Assembly: GCA_002309765.1 (NCBI GenBank)
Contig: DBXY01000052.1
Coordinates: 1 to 53,417, forward strand
DNA from: Verrucomicrobia bacterium UBA1200
GTDB taxonomy: Bacteria; Verrucomicrobiota; Kiritimatiellia; RFP12; UBA1067
Direction of reading: 5' to 3'
Length of the DNA: 53,417 bases
This document shows positions 26,501-34,557 of the stretch, in pieces. The position numbers and the translations under genes are program-made. Numbering within the stretch: the stretch's first letter is position 1; each line of letters opens with the position of its first letter. The notes below the pieces were generated by a model. The model did not search any database. It was not told the DNA's origin and worked only from the letters and a program-made list of their open reading frames with translations.

Positions 26501-27953
26501 TTACACCGGTGCCGTCAACCTGACCAAAACCGCCACCGTCACCGCCCGCGCCTACCAAAGCGGGAATTGGAGTGCGCCCGTGTCGTTAACGGTTGCCGCC
26601 GGACAACCGTTATTCCTGCCCGCTGGCGACGGCGATTGGGGTATCGACGACAATTGGGAGATCGGGATATTCCCCAACGCCGCAGGAGCAGGCGCGATTA
26701 TCCCCGAACCGCAGGAAGTTGATGCCAAGAAATTCCGCCGGTCCGTTACGCTGAAAAAAGAGTTGCCGATCACCATCGGGCAGTTGACATTCAACAACGG
26801 CGCGTCAACCAACCGCATCGTCAACAAATCCGGGTCGCCGCTGGTTTTCGACAACGCCGGTTCACCCGCTTCAATCACCGTAACCGGAACCGGGGAACAT
26901 CTGGCCGTGCTAGATCTCGAGTATGAAACCGTGACCCTGAATTCCGATCTTATTATCGACACGGTCGGCACCGCCGGGTCTGAGGAATACGGCGCGCTCC
27001 GCCTCCAGGATCTTTGGGGCGGCGACGGCGGCGTCACCAAAGTTGGCGCGGGACGGTGCTCGGTAACCGGTGTCGGCAAAAACTGGGCCGGCGCCACCGC
27101 CGTTAACGCCGGGGTTTTGGCATTCACCGCCAATGCCGTGCCGAACTCGTCATCCGCCTTCACAGTGGCGGACGGCGGCCAACTCCGGCTGATTTCCGGC
27201 GGCACCGCCACCTACCGTTTCCCGCAACCGCTACAGCTTACCGGATACGGGGCAACCGCCGGCAACGGCGCCTTGGGCGCATTGCGGGCCGACCCCGAAA
27301 ACAACCAATCCACCATCACCGTTTCCTCGCCGGTTACGGTTAGCGGCGGAACCGGCATCCATGTGGAAGGACACTCAAACCGGTTAAAACTCTCCGGCGG
27401 CATCGGCGGTAGCGGAGGGTTGCGTAAAACCGGTGGCGGCGTGTTGGAATTTCCAGACCAAACCGATTTGCCCAATTGCGCATTGGAAGTTGCCGTCGGC
27501 ACTGCGGAATTTGTTAACGGCGGTAGCGTGGCGGCAATAAGCGGCAACGGCACCGTGGCGGTAACCGCCGGGCAAACCGTTTGCGGAGAAGTCTCCGAGG
27601 TACGGTTGGCAGCGACTTTGCAAAGATTCGGATTGTCTGCAAACGACAACGGAACCTTGGCGTTAGACGCCACCAACACATTACCCCGGAGCGTGACCGT
27701 GTATATCGGCGATGCCGATTGGCACCACACCTACTGTGGCGCATTGTCCATACCCGATTCCGACAAGCCGAATCTGCGGCTTTGCCGATTGGTGGAACGC
27801 GCCTACGCCCCGGATGAACAAGGCGAGCACGAATTCAACGGATCGACTTGGAGCGTGGTGCCGATGAACGTCAACGTAATCCGCCGCAACGGTGTGCAAA
27901 CCCTTGCCATCACCCCGGTGGAGCCCACCTCAACGATGATGATGCTGAAATAG
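23526..27953 (+). CDS. Secreted CotH-kinase protein with lamin-tail, LamG and autotransporter-type repeats
   Basis: 1475 aa with a signal peptide to about Ala25. Domain order: first half of a lamin-tail domain (LTD, 26-110; INEV.SSN, DWIELYNSG, LTGWGLSD); a LamG-like domain (118-345; LWLRADD, WTDASG); the second half of the LTD (354-418; SFKLSSDGETLTL, TPTPGSAN); a chitobiase-C-like domain (422-510); a CotH kinase-like domain (about 556-902; GNQDWPHHNW near 795 and WDTERTL near 822 as candidate ATP/metal sites); a second chitobiase-C-like domain (947-1025); and beta-strand autotransporter-type repeats to the end (STMMMLK). CotH proteins are secreted protein kinases in spore coats; in this architecture the target is unknown. 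It is divergent from the 3527-aa protein. RBS AAGAAAG. Identity by eye. Confidence 0.85.
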   Translation: MKNMNLEKLFFIFSLFFSAVIAANADIFINEVQSSNDSTCFDSDGDAPDWIELYNSGGSAVDLTGWGLSDNANRPFKWTFPNGTTIGAGKYLKVFASAKSAESDVSSPEISAIDPSALDGKVLWLRADDMAAVGDGNAVRSWTDASGRNNTMTQSTESRRPIYTANAVNGHAALKFTNSSNSALQRRTTNFNGLNSFSNITVFAVYQWTGATVAGLLSQYSQSSSTANVHLEIKDNGVLRFRVADVDISSSSGHEAIGEWRFLTAEIDYAPEIPNVSVFSNGKLSMSANKSIGTQRLDMGDYIYVGASLGSGRGFSGYIAEMIIFNRALDNQDRDGVSKFLSEKFGIGASNLKSDLHTSFKLSSDGETLTLTSPAGTVVDTLTFGQVPCDTSYGRSPDGSQNLVWFATPTPGSANSTTAYGAPLAPVKFSKERGIYSQAFSLTLSHDDPDATIIYTTDLSDPTADHGTVYRGETITVSRTGAIRATAVKTGAVPYRNIATHTYLFLDNVPQDIGIPDGCPATWSSYGSCTARYGISTNVVKTAANRTALRTALTKLPVIAITAPWPDLFDASTGLYTHPGEDWEIAASCEWLTNGVGRLQLDAGLGIQGGASRNFSNSAKKSFQIHFRGKYGAGSLPEPIFDDRGFPDRDLNSISLRADYNNSWIHSNSDQRQRGSLIRDQWARDTQLAMSGFSSSGNHAHLFINGRYWGIYNACERVNAGYGAHKFGGESFEYDAIAGDDNNSHKVRSGNVAAWSELTRRINSGLSSNNNFRQVEEMLDIDAFIDYMLVNFYGGNQDWPHHNWVAVRRRTDDGKFRFCCWDTERTLEGTSDNVTGKTTGSGPGLFQGKLIANAEYCRRFADRAYRHLNRGGAMTVEANRARYRSLAEWLRPAIYGEVARWGDYRNASSPYSISSWETNVFTVTNTYFSARGNIFISQLAAKGLYPALEAPVITANGQTVTIGHESGATIYYAFNSDPREDYTAAIGTNAVLYTGAVNLTKTATVTARAYQSGNWSAPVSLTVAAGQPLFLPAGDGDWGIDDNWEIGIFPNAAGAGAIIPEPQEVDAKKFRRSVTLKKELPITIGQLTFNNGASTNRIVNKSGSPLVFDNAGSPASITVTGTGEHLAVLDLEYETVTLNSDLIIDTVGTAGSEEYGALRLQDLWGGDGGVTKVGAGRCSVTGVGKNWAGATAVNAGVLAFTANAVPNSSSAFTVADGGQLRLISGGTATYRFPQPLQLTGYGATAGNGALGALRADPENNQSTITVSSPVTVSGGTGIHVEGHSNRLKLSGGIGGSGGLRKTGGGVLEFPDQTDLPNCALEVAVGTAEFVNGGSVAAISGNGTVAVTAGQTVCGEVSEVRLAATLQRFGLSANDNGTLALDATNTLPRSVTVYIGDADWHHTYCGALSIPDSDKPNLRLCRLVERAYAPDEQGEHEFNGSTWSVVPMNVNVIRRNGVQTLAITPVEPTSTMMMLK

Positions 27954-27993
27954 ACCCTCTAGCCTCTACACCCGCCACAAATCCAAGACCTCG

Positions 27994-29367
27994 CTACTTA
28001 CTTGCAGGGGTGCCATCGATGTTGAACACGTAGTTACGGTTCTCCTTGCCGTATTTCCCGTAGACGTTGTACTTGCCGTCCGGCTTAACCGGTTCGCCGT
28101 TGAACGTGCCTTCCTTGCCGACCGTCCACAGGATGCCGCGAGCGGGGTCGTACTTAATCTCCATATTTTTCGTGTAGGGGTCGAGCGGCACTGCGGTAAG
28201 GTATTCCGGCACAAGCTCCGACAACTTCTTGGGGAACGCACCCGTCTTGCTTTTGAACCGCGCCGCAGCCACGATCATCTCCACGGCACTATGCCGGAAA
28301 GTGGATGTCTGTATGGACTCGCCGATCGCGCGCCATGCCGGGAGGCATCTATCCAGCATTATTCTTCCGGCGAAATTCGGCCCGAAGCGCCAGCCGGCGT
28401 TGCATATCACGCGGGTCTCGTCATCGATCTTGGCCCAGGTGTCCTTGTCGTAACCGAGACGGTATCCTTCCTTCATCTTCTCGAGGTAGTTGGCGTATAC
28501 CGTCCATGTGCGGTTGCGATGGTAGGCGTAGGAGCCCAGCAGTGGAATTCGCAACACCCGGATGGCGAATTCAACATCACTTGCCCCTCCCTCTGAAATT
28601 TCCAACTTGTCCGTCATCTGCATGAATAAAATGGTAAAGTCGTTGTTCAGCATTCTCTCCGCCCGTCCGGTTCGGGAAGCAAGGTCAAACTGGCGCAGAG
28701 CATCTTGAAGACGGAGAAGCTCTTCATCTGTTGCATTCCCGGACCTTACGATTTTCAAGGCGGAGCCGTGGGCGTAGTTTAGGGTTCCTCCAGCGGCAAT
28801 CCACCTGATGACGGACTCCGCATCTTGTTCGATCTTACGTGTGAGCAGGATCATGTCGCGCACGTCTTCTACCGCCGATCCTGTCTTACCGAGTTCAACA
28901 TGCCGCCTGGACTGAAGAGCCGCCAGCCTGCACAACTGTATGAAAGTGCTAAAATGCGGCCATGGATCGCGCCTGCCCGACGGGTCGTGGCAGCACCATG
29001 TCTTGCGTTGTGCAGCTCCGTGGAAGAGAGAGAGAACTTTTTCGGACTCGGCAAGGATCGCGTCCTTCTCCTCGTCCGTCATGTCCTTATTTGGGTTGCT
29101 GAAATTCATCCACGCCTTGTCGTACTTGTCGGAGAATACGCTCGTCAATACGGGAAGGCCCGTCTTCTCGCTGATCACATTTGTAGCGGCCACCAATCCG
29201 TAATAGACGTTGTCCGCCTCGGACGGAACCTCGAAGGCGTTGGAGAATTTCGAAAGGTCCGGCTTTTCGCAGTCGAAGGTGTTGAGCGCGATGTACGCCA
29301 CCGCCGCTACGATCACGGTGCCTGCGGTCACTGCTGTCCATTTGATGATCTTACGTTTGGTATTCAT
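27994..29367 (-). CDS. Membrane-anchored protein of unknown function in ECF sigma operon
   Basis: 457 aa. One N-terminal membrane helix (about residues 10-30) precedes a large, mostly alpha-helical extracytoplasmic domain. The C-terminal about 90 residues (LPKKLSELVPEYLTAVPLDPYT-like, then YDPARGILWTVG) resemble segments common in uncharacterised planctomycete/Lentisphaerota proteins and in pseudopilin-type sequences. No catalytic motif was recognised; there is a notable W-C-C-H stretch near residue 125. AGGAGG lies 6 nt before ATG 29367. It is the third gene after the sigma factor and anti-sigma-like gene (27 nt gap), so it is a likely output or partner of that regulatory pair. Confidence 0.6.
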   Translation of the reverse strand: MNTKRKIIKWTAVTAGTVIVAAVAYIALNTFDCEKPDLSKFSNAFEVPSEADNVYYGLVAATNVISEKTGLPVLTSVFSDKYDKAWMNFSNPNKDMTDEEKDAILAESEKVLSLFHGAAQRKTWCCHDPSGRRDPWPHFSTFIQLCRLAALQSRRHVELGKTGSAVEDVRDMILLTRKIEQDAESVIRWIAAGGTLNYAHGSALKIVRSGNATDEELLRLQDALRQFDLASRTGRAERMLNNDFTILFMQMTDKLEISEGGASDVEFAIRVLRIPLLGSYAYHRNRTWTVYANYLEKMKEGYRLGYDKDTWAKIDDETRVICNAGWRFGPNFAGRIMLDRCLPAWRAIGESIQTSTFRHSAVEMIVAAARFKSKTGAFPKKLSELVPEYLTAVPLDPYTKNMEIKYDPARGILWTVGKEGTFNGEPVKPDGKYNVYGKYGKENRNYVFNIDGTPASK

Positions 29368-29394
29368 GATTGCCTCCTTTGCTTCTTCTCAACC

Positions 29395-29817
29395 TCAGAA
29401 TCCTCCGGCGGCGCATACGTTCGCCAGATACTTCGTAGCCGCTCTTCGCGACACTTCCTTCTCAAGGAAATTCACCATGCGTTCGCATCTGCTTCCGATA
29501 TCGGTACCGGTCGGCATCGCGCACCCCGCCACTTCGGTCGGCTCAGGCTGCCCGGCGTCAGAACCGACATTGAACAAAATCGCGGATACTGCCAACATTA
29601 CGGCGAGAACCGCCGCGAGCTTCAGAAACGGCGTATTGCCGAATGACCAGAACGAACGCCGCGCCCTGCCCGCATTAAGGATTTCCTCCACCCGCGCCGC
29701 GCACCTATCCTCGAACCCGTCGCGCGGTGCAGGCCATGCGGACTCGTCGCTGAGCGCAGTCGCAATGACCGCGTCTAGCTCGTCGAATTCCTGGTCTTTT
29801 TCTTTGGCATCGTTCAT
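29395..29817 (-). CDS. Putative anti-sigma factor (single-pass membrane protein)
   Basis: 140 aa from ATG 29817. This start overlaps the sigma-factor stop as ATGA and has AGGGGA upstream; an in-frame upstream start at 29871 lies inside the sigma gene and is less likely. It has a cytoplasmic N-terminal about 65 residues (acidic, then Arg-rich), one membrane helix (FLKLAAVLAVMLAVSAILF) and a C-terminal extracytoplasmic about 50 residues with two Cys. The classical zinc anti-sigma HxxxCxxC motif is absent. The role is inferred from topology, size and coupling to the sigma gene. Confidence 0.6.
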   Translation of the reverse strand: MNDAKEKDQEFDELDAVIATALSDESAWPAPRDGFEDRCAARVEEILNAGRARRSFWSFGNTPFLKLAAVLAVMLAVSAILFNVGSDAGQPEPTEVAGCAMPTGTDIGSRCERMVNFLEKEVSRRAATKYLANVCAAGGF

Positions 29818-30404
29818 GGCTTTTTTCCCCTGCATAAGTTTTGATGCGCGAAGGGCGAATTCCCTTGGCATCTTTCTAAGATTTTTTCGCGTATCGCCTT
29901 TTTGGCCTCATGAAGCCAGTAATACACTGTACCCTCCGGTTCTCCCAGCGATTTCGCGATTGACGGAACGGGCATTCCGCCAAAGTAAAAAAACTCTACC
30001 GTGATACGTAACCGAAGCGGAAGTGCCGCCACGGCCGCGCGCACTTCGCGCGCATCGTCCGCGCACTCGGCAGATTCCGCTGGCGACGGTCTTTCATCCG
30101 CCATCTCCGGCAATTTCTCAGGAAACACGAGCGCATTGGCGCCTTTCCTGCGCAAATCCATTTTGAGGAAGTTCGCCATTATCGAGCACTGCCAGGTGAA
30201 AAAGCCCGATTCGCCCTTGAACGAATCCGCACATTGGGCCACGCGCGCCAGAGTGCGAGCAACGAGATCCTCTGCATCGGTCTCGTTGCGGCACATGCGC
30301 ATCGCCGCCGCGTAAAGGCGCCGTCCATACGCGCCTACTAGCAGTCGCGCTCCTTCTTCAGGACGCTTCTTCAGCTCCTGCAGTATCTCGTTGTCGTCTG
30401 TCAT
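29814..30404 (-). CDS. ECF-type RNA polymerase sigma factor
   Basis: 196 aa. The sigma-70 region 2 occupies about residues 20-85 (AYGRRLYAAAMRMCRNETDAEDLV and FTWQCSIMANFLKMDLRRK). Region 4 occupies about 128-175 (LPLRLRITVEFFYFGGMPVPSIAKSLGEPEGTVYYWLHEAKKAIREKI), a typical helix-turn-helix. Regions 1.1 and 3 are missing, which defines the ECF group. The gene is coupled to the anti-sigma-like gene by ATGA. Upstream (30405-30588) I could not find a convincing autoregulatory GGAAC-type -35. A narrow regulon including the downstream 457-aa protein is inferred. Confidence 0.88.
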   Translation of the reverse strand: MTDDNEILQELKKRPEEGARLLVGAYGRRLYAAAMRMCRNETDAEDLVARTLARVAQCADSFKGESGFFTWQCSIMANFLKMDLRRKGANALVFPEKLPEMADERPSPAESAECADDAREVRAAVAALPLRLRITVEFFYFGGMPVPSIAKSLGEPEGTVYYWLHEAKKAIREKILERCQGNSPFAHQNLCRGKKP

Positions 30405-30588
30405 TGCTTAACCGTGGTTGCAAGAGGGCTTCTTGACCTTTTACGGCCCTCAACAAAATGTATGATGCGCGGTGCCGGAGAATCCTTGGCGATTTTTAGG
30501 GAAAGTTACACTTCTAAATTCCCAGGCTGAAATCCAAAACGGCAAATCTTAATCTAGCGCCTTGAAACTAGGTCCGTTTTGCCACAGG

Positions 30589-31320
30589 TCAAATCATCCC
30601 GCCGTTGATGGAGATTACCTGACGGGTAATGTAGGCGGTGGCATCGGAAAGCAGGAAACACACCAAGGCGGCGACCTCCTCCGGTTTGCCGTAACGGCGC
30701 ATCGGGATCAGCCGTTTGACTTCATCATCCGGCAGACCTTGCACCATGTCGGTCTCGATGATCCCCGGTGCCACGCAGTTGACCGTTATCCGGCGTTTCG
30801 CCAATTCTATCGCCAACGCCTTGGCGGCGCCGATGATGCCCGCTTTGGCGGCGGAGTAATTGACCTGACCGCGATTGCCGATCAAACCGGAAATCGAAGA
30901 AATCGCCACGATCCGCCCATGGATGCGTTCTGAAATCATCGGCAGCACAACCGGTTTCAAGACATTGTAAAAACCGTCAAGATCGGTTCGAAGCACCCGA
31001 TCCCATTGGTTATCTTCCAACGCGGGGAAAGGGCTGTCATCCGCGATTCCGGCATTGCAAACCACCCCGTAATAAACCCCGTTGGCGGCAATGTCCGCCT
31101 CTATCGCAGTCCGCGCGCCATCACGGTCGGAACAGTCGAACGATAACATCGCGCCGCTGCCGCCCAAACCGCGGATTTCGGCGGCTACCGCCTCGGCGGC
31201 GGCGGCGTTACGGCAATAATGGATTACGGGGTCGAACCCCTGCCGGGCGGCTTCAATTGCCACGGCCCGACCAATCCCCCGGCTTGCCCCGGTAACCAGA
31301 ACCCGCCTTTTTTCGCTCAT
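30589..31320 (-). CDS. fabG: 3-oxoacyl-ACP reductase FabG-type SDR
   Basis: 243 aa classical short-chain dehydrogenase. It has the cofactor motif TGASRGIG (10-17), NAG (89-91), and the catalytic Ser142, Tyr155 and Lys159 in SSISGLIGNRGQVNYSAAK. An Asn in the RITVNCVAPG loop and the C-terminal INGGMI also fit FabG. It reduces 3-oxoacyl-ACP with NADPH. Its ATG overlaps the stop of the GH105 gene as ATGA, an unexpected coupling of a fatty-acid-type reductase to a polysaccharide hydrolase. A paralogous FabG or another SDR acting on a sugar-derived ketone therefore remains possible. Confidence 0.8.
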   Translation of the reverse strand: MSEKRRVLVTGASRGIGRAVAIEAARQGFDPVIHYCRNAAAAEAVAAEIRGLGGSGAMLSFDCSDRDGARTAIEADIAANGVYYGVVCNAGIADDSPFPALEDNQWDRVLRTDLDGFYNVLKPVVLPMISERIHGRIVAISSISGLIGNRGQVNYSAAKAGIIGAAKALAIELAKRRITVNCVAPGIIETDMVQGLPDDEVKRLIPMRRYGKPEEVAALVCFLLSDATAYITRQVISINGGMI

Positions 31321-33521
31321 TGCTGCACCGTAATTTTCAAGGGTTCACGAACCGCACGGCAAAAAGAAATTACCGCATCCTTCCATTGGGAGGAATCGAG
31401 GAAATCGCCGGCGCCAGACCAAGCGGAACCGGAATACCACACCACCGGTTCGCCGGATTTCACCGGGCGGGTCAAGTAAACACACTCTTCGGCATCACTG
31501 GCCACATTCAGCCCCATTCCGGGGAACACCACCGAGGTGGCAATGGATCCCATGCCCGGCTGCCGGGCTTCATAATTGGCCAGCCAGCCTTCGGCGGCTC
31601 CCAACATAAAGATCCCTTTGTGCAAACGTTTGGATGCGATATCCAACCCCGGTCCGCCGGTCAACTGATCGGCCCCCTTGATGGTGAACACGCTCTCGTG
31701 GCGGGAAAAATGCGAACGCACATCCAAAGTGGTACGCCGCCGTTCGGAGACTTCAACGCCATTGCCGCACTGCCACGCATCGTAGGTCACCTCAAACGCG
31801 GTACGCACCGGGCCGTTGCAAAGATGACGCTGCTTGCCCCAATTACGGCTGTAGTACCATTGACCATCGATGTTGAAACCGAAACCGCCGCAACCCCGTC
31901 CGGGGCCTACTTTGTAGTTGTCCATGCCCTCGCCGGCATCCTTGTGGTAAGCGCCCTTAGCCAACCAGCTATTGATAACCGGATACGAAACCGATTTGCT
32001 CCACACGTCGATGCCGCTGGAAACCAACCCCTCCCCTTTCGGCGGCGGCTGGGAAACCGCCGGTCCGTAAACCCGGTAGGCAGCTTTGTCGTTTTCCCAC
32101 AGGAAATCGTCCAGACGGTCCGGGGCGAAACGGCCAAAGCACACCGCATCGTTAGAGGCGGCCGCCATCTTGGCATCATTAAACAGCCAAAACGTGCGGC
32201 ACTGGCCGCCGGCAAAAGGAACGGCGAACAGCAACTGGTCCGGTTTTCCGTCGTTATTTGAATCAAAGAACTGGTGCGGCACCACCGCTCCGTTGCGCAA
32301 GTCATAAACCCGCAGATCGCGTTCCTCCAAACCGGACTGCGGCCACGGCAACTCAACCGTGCCGTCGGGACGGTAGAGTATCGCCGGATTCTCCACCGTA
32401 ACTTTGACGCACTTGGGGTGACGCTCCGCCACCAACATCTTTCCGGCCTCAACCGCGGCATCCAAAAATGCGCCGGCGGCGTAAGTCTCGAACGAATCGG
32501 CATTATAGGAATCAACCGGCCGGTCACCGATCTGCTGCACCCACCCCAAACGCCCCTCGTCGTTGATGTTGTGGCAGAGCGCCTGCCATCCCAAACGCGC
32601 GCAACCGAGGTAGGTTTTGCGATCCAGATACCCGTTATTCAGCCCCCACAGCATCCCGTAAGTGAAAAAAGCGGTACTGCTCATTTCCGGCAGATCTGGG
32701 TCCGCCGCGTCCAGCAGACTCGGATGCCAAGAACCATCCTGGCACTGGGCGGACTTAACCGCCGCCGCCATTTCCGTAAACAACTGCTCGTACATTTTAC
32801 GGTACGGCCACGCGGGCGGCAAATCGCGGAGAATAATCGCCAGCGAAGCGAACACCCACCCGTTGCCGCGGGCCCAAAACACACCCTTGCCATTTTTGGT
32901 CCGGCGGTCAAAATACCGCGAATCGCGATAGAAAAGATGTTCCTCGCGGGAATAGAGCAACGATACCGTGGCGCGGTATTCGCGATCCATGAAATCCCAG
33001 TATTCGGGATTTCCGGTGAACCCGCCCAACCGCGTCAGCACGGTTGGCGACATAAAAAGCGCATCGCACCAGTTCCAGCGGCGGTCCTTGTTCTGCGGCG
33101 TAATCGGAGCGTCCCGCTTAAGATCGAGATTCGCCATCACCGCGTCATACTGCCGGCGGACAAAGGCGGCGCAATTCGGATTGCCGTCCAGAATCGCCAG
33201 CTCCAGCCAGGTTTGGCCGATACAGTGGTCGTCCGCATGGAAAATGCGCGGATTAAGCGCCCACTTTTGCTCCCAGCCGAATTTGCGGAGCAGGCCCAGG
33301 TACGGGAGAGAAGGGTCGGACAACGCCAAGGCGGTCAGCCCCTGATAAAACGCGCCGTATGTCCAATCAAGCTGGCTGCGTTTAATTGGATGGTTCAGCA
33401 TCCAATCCGCGACCAGACAGGCGTTGGATTTTACCGAGTCGCTATCCCAGTGAGCCGGCGCCGCCACCAGCGGTTCGGACAAACACAACACCGCCAGCGC
33501 GGCAGCCAACTTGATTTTCAT
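31317..33521 (-). CDS. Secreted GH105 (unsaturated rhamnogalacturonyl hydrolase) - DUF4861 fusion
   Basis: 734 aa with a signal peptide (cleavage near residue 20, VAA-AP). Residues about 30-370 are an (alpha/alpha)6 GH88/GH105 barrel, with WTYGAFYQG, FHADDHCIGQTW, RWNWCDALFM and FWARGNGWVFA all recognisable. Residues about 380-730 match DUF4861 (KCVKVTVENPA, GYGRGCGG-like and WYSGSAW segments). The enzyme removes the unsaturated galacturonate left by rhamnogalacturonan lyases; DUF4861 is often fused to GH105 in pectin or ulvan loci. GGGAG precedes ATG 33521. It lies 34 nt after the GDPD gene and is coupled to fabG. It fits functionally with the GH78 rhamnosidase elsewhere in the window. Confidence 0.87.
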   Translation of the reverse strand: MKIKLAAALAVLCLSEPLVAAPAHWDSDSVKSNACLVADWMLNHPIKRSQLDWTYGAFYQGLTALALSDPSLPYLGLLRKFGWEQKWALNPRIFHADDHCIGQTWLELAILDGNPNCAAFVRRQYDAVMANLDLKRDAPITPQNKDRRWNWCDALFMSPTVLTRLGGFTGNPEYWDFMDREYRATVSLLYSREEHLFYRDSRYFDRRTKNGKGVFWARGNGWVFASLAIILRDLPPAWPYRKMYEQLFTEMAAAVKSAQCQDGSWHPSLLDAADPDLPEMSSTAFFTYGMLWGLNNGYLDRKTYLGCARLGWQALCHNINDEGRLGWVQQIGDRPVDSYNADSFETYAAGAFLDAAVEAGKMLVAERHPKCVKVTVENPAILYRPDGTVELPWPQSGLEERDLRVYDLRNGAVVPHQFFDSNNDGKPDQLLFAVPFAGGQCRTFWLFNDAKMAAASNDAVCFGRFAPDRLDDFLWENDKAAYRVYGPAVSQPPPKGEGLVSSGIDVWSKSVSYPVINSWLAKGAYHKDAGEGMDNYKVGPGRGCGGFGFNIDGQWYYSRNWGKQRHLCNGPVRTAFEVTYDAWQCGNGVEVSERRRTTLDVRSHFSRHESVFTIKGADQLTGGPGLDIASKRLHKGIFMLGAAEGWLANYEARQPGMGSIATSVVFPGMGLNVASDAEECVYLTRPVKSGEPVVWYSGSAWSGAGDFLDSSQWKDAVISFCRAVREPLKITVQQ

Positions 33522-33555
33522 GCCCCGTCTCCCGAAGTGTTGAACCGTATGAGTC

Positions 33556-34377
33556 CTACTTGTTCATCGCCTTGATTGCGTCCGCCTGCTCCTTGGCGCA
33601 GTTGGTTGTAACCGACTGGGCGCCGCGAGAGGTAGCCAACAGCGACAACTCAACCTTATCCACCGTCCAAACGTGGAATTCGTACCCGGCGTCACGCACC
33701 TTCTTGATCATTTCCGCGGTAACCACCTTCGGATCGAAGTGCATATCCACGCCATGGGCTTTGGTTTCCTTCAAAGCCGCAAGGATTTCTTCGGCGGTTA
33801 CCGGTGTGCGCTTATCGCCGCGGCCCTTGTATGATCCCACCAACCAGTACACCTTGTACTCCGGCATCTGTTTGCGCAATTCAGAGCAGACCTCCTTGCT
33901 GAAGCAGATGAACAGCGCATTCTTCGGCGTTGCGTTCTTCTGCTTCGCGAAAATCTCCTTCACATAGGGCACGATTTCCGGGCCGGATTTGATCTCGACG
34001 TAGATGTACCTGCCGTCGCGGGCCAATTCCAAAATCTCCTCCAACAGCGCGGGACGAACGCCCTTCCACTGGTCGCCCTTCCAAGCGCCGGCATCAATCT
34101 TGGAAACCAGATCCGTCCACGATGCCTTACTGCACGGCATATCCACACCGGTGGTGCGCTTCAGGTTGGAGTCGTGGAAACTGAACACCCGTTTGTCGCT
34201 TGAAAGATACACATCGCACTCAAAACCGAACCCGCGGTCCACCGCCATCTGAAAGGCCGGTTTCGTATTCTCCGGCGCGTCTTTGGACTCGCCCCGGTGC
34301 GCGATAAAGACCGGCGTTTGCACAGCGTACAGACCCGTAGCCGCAAGAAAACCCAACACAAACAAGAACTTATTCAT
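33556..34377 (-). CDS. Secreted glycerophosphodiester phosphodiesterase
   Basis: 273 aa from ATG 34377 (GGAGG 8 nt upstream; a TTG codon just before it is not needed). A signal peptide occupies about residues 1-19. GDPD-family hallmarks are IAHRGESKDAPENT (His27, Arg28), FECDVYLSSD (Glu53, Asp55), FHDSNLKRTTG (His69) and YVEIKSG. It hydrolyses glycerophosphodiesters to glycerol-3-phosphate and an alcohol, probably in the periplasm, for phosphate or carbon recovery. It is the first gene of the GDPD/GH105/fabG run, under a promoter with an operator-like palindrome. Confidence 0.9.
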   Translation of the reverse strand: MNKFLFVLGFLAATGLYAVQTPVFIAHRGESKDAPENTKPAFQMAVDRGFGFECDVYLSSDKRVFSFHDSNLKRTTGVDMPCSKASWTDLVSKIDAGAWKGDQWKGVRPALLEEILELARDGRYIYVEIKSGPEIVPYVKEIFAKQKNATPKNALFICFSKEVCSELRKQMPEYKVYWLVGSYKGRGDKRTPVTAEEILAALKETKAHGVDMHFDPKVVTAEMIKKVRDAGYEFHVWTVDKVELSLLATSRGAQSVTTNCAKEQADAIKAMNK

Positions 34378-34414
34378 CAAAAAAACCTCCAGTTAATGAT
34401 TGAAAAACAATATT

Positions 34415-34443
34415 ATTATGCCATTGCCTTAAGGCAAAATCAA
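34415..34443 (-). promoter_or_regulatory. Promoter of GDPD-GH105-fabG with palindromic operator
   Basis: On the minus strand, TTGATT (34443-34438), a 17-nt spacer and CATAAT (34420-34415). Almost the whole spacer is a perfect 14-bp palindrome, TTGCCTTAAGGCAA (34424-34437), an ideal position for a repressor dimer. Regulator unknown. Confidence 0.6.
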
Positions 34444-34474
34444 CCGGAAACCGCATTCTGGATGAATTTTGCTA

Positions 34475-34503
34475 TTGGATTTCTCCCGTTTCTTTGGTAT
34501 ATT
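34475..34503 (+). promoter_or_regulatory. Promoter of metY transcription unit
   Basis: TTGGAT (34475-34480), a 17-nt spacer and TATATT (34498-34503) give a leader of roughly 50 nt before ATG 34558. The -10 box matches 5/6. Confidence 0.5.
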
Positions 34504-34516
34504 ATTAATTATTCAA

Positions 34517-34533
34517 AGCGGGAAATGCCCGTT
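34517..34533 (+). promoter_or_regulatory. Small stem-loop in metY leader
   Basis: AGCGGG and CCCGTT pair around a 5-nt loop (6 bp including one G-U), 8 nt before the AGGAG ribosome-binding site. No known SAM riboswitch consensus was recognised. Confidence 0.35.
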
Positions 34534-34557
34534 GATGGGATTTAGGAGTCAAGAAGC

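Noticed and set aside
30535..30581. Terminator of fabG (CAAAACGG/CCGTTTTG)
   Set aside because: The arms are 31 nt apart with no T-run, so a stable terminator is unlikely. I see nothing else in 30405-30588.
34504..34557. SAM riboswitch upstream of metY
   Set aside because: The leader is only about 50 nt and shows a single small hairpin; no SAM-I, SAM-II or SAM/SAH core was recognised.
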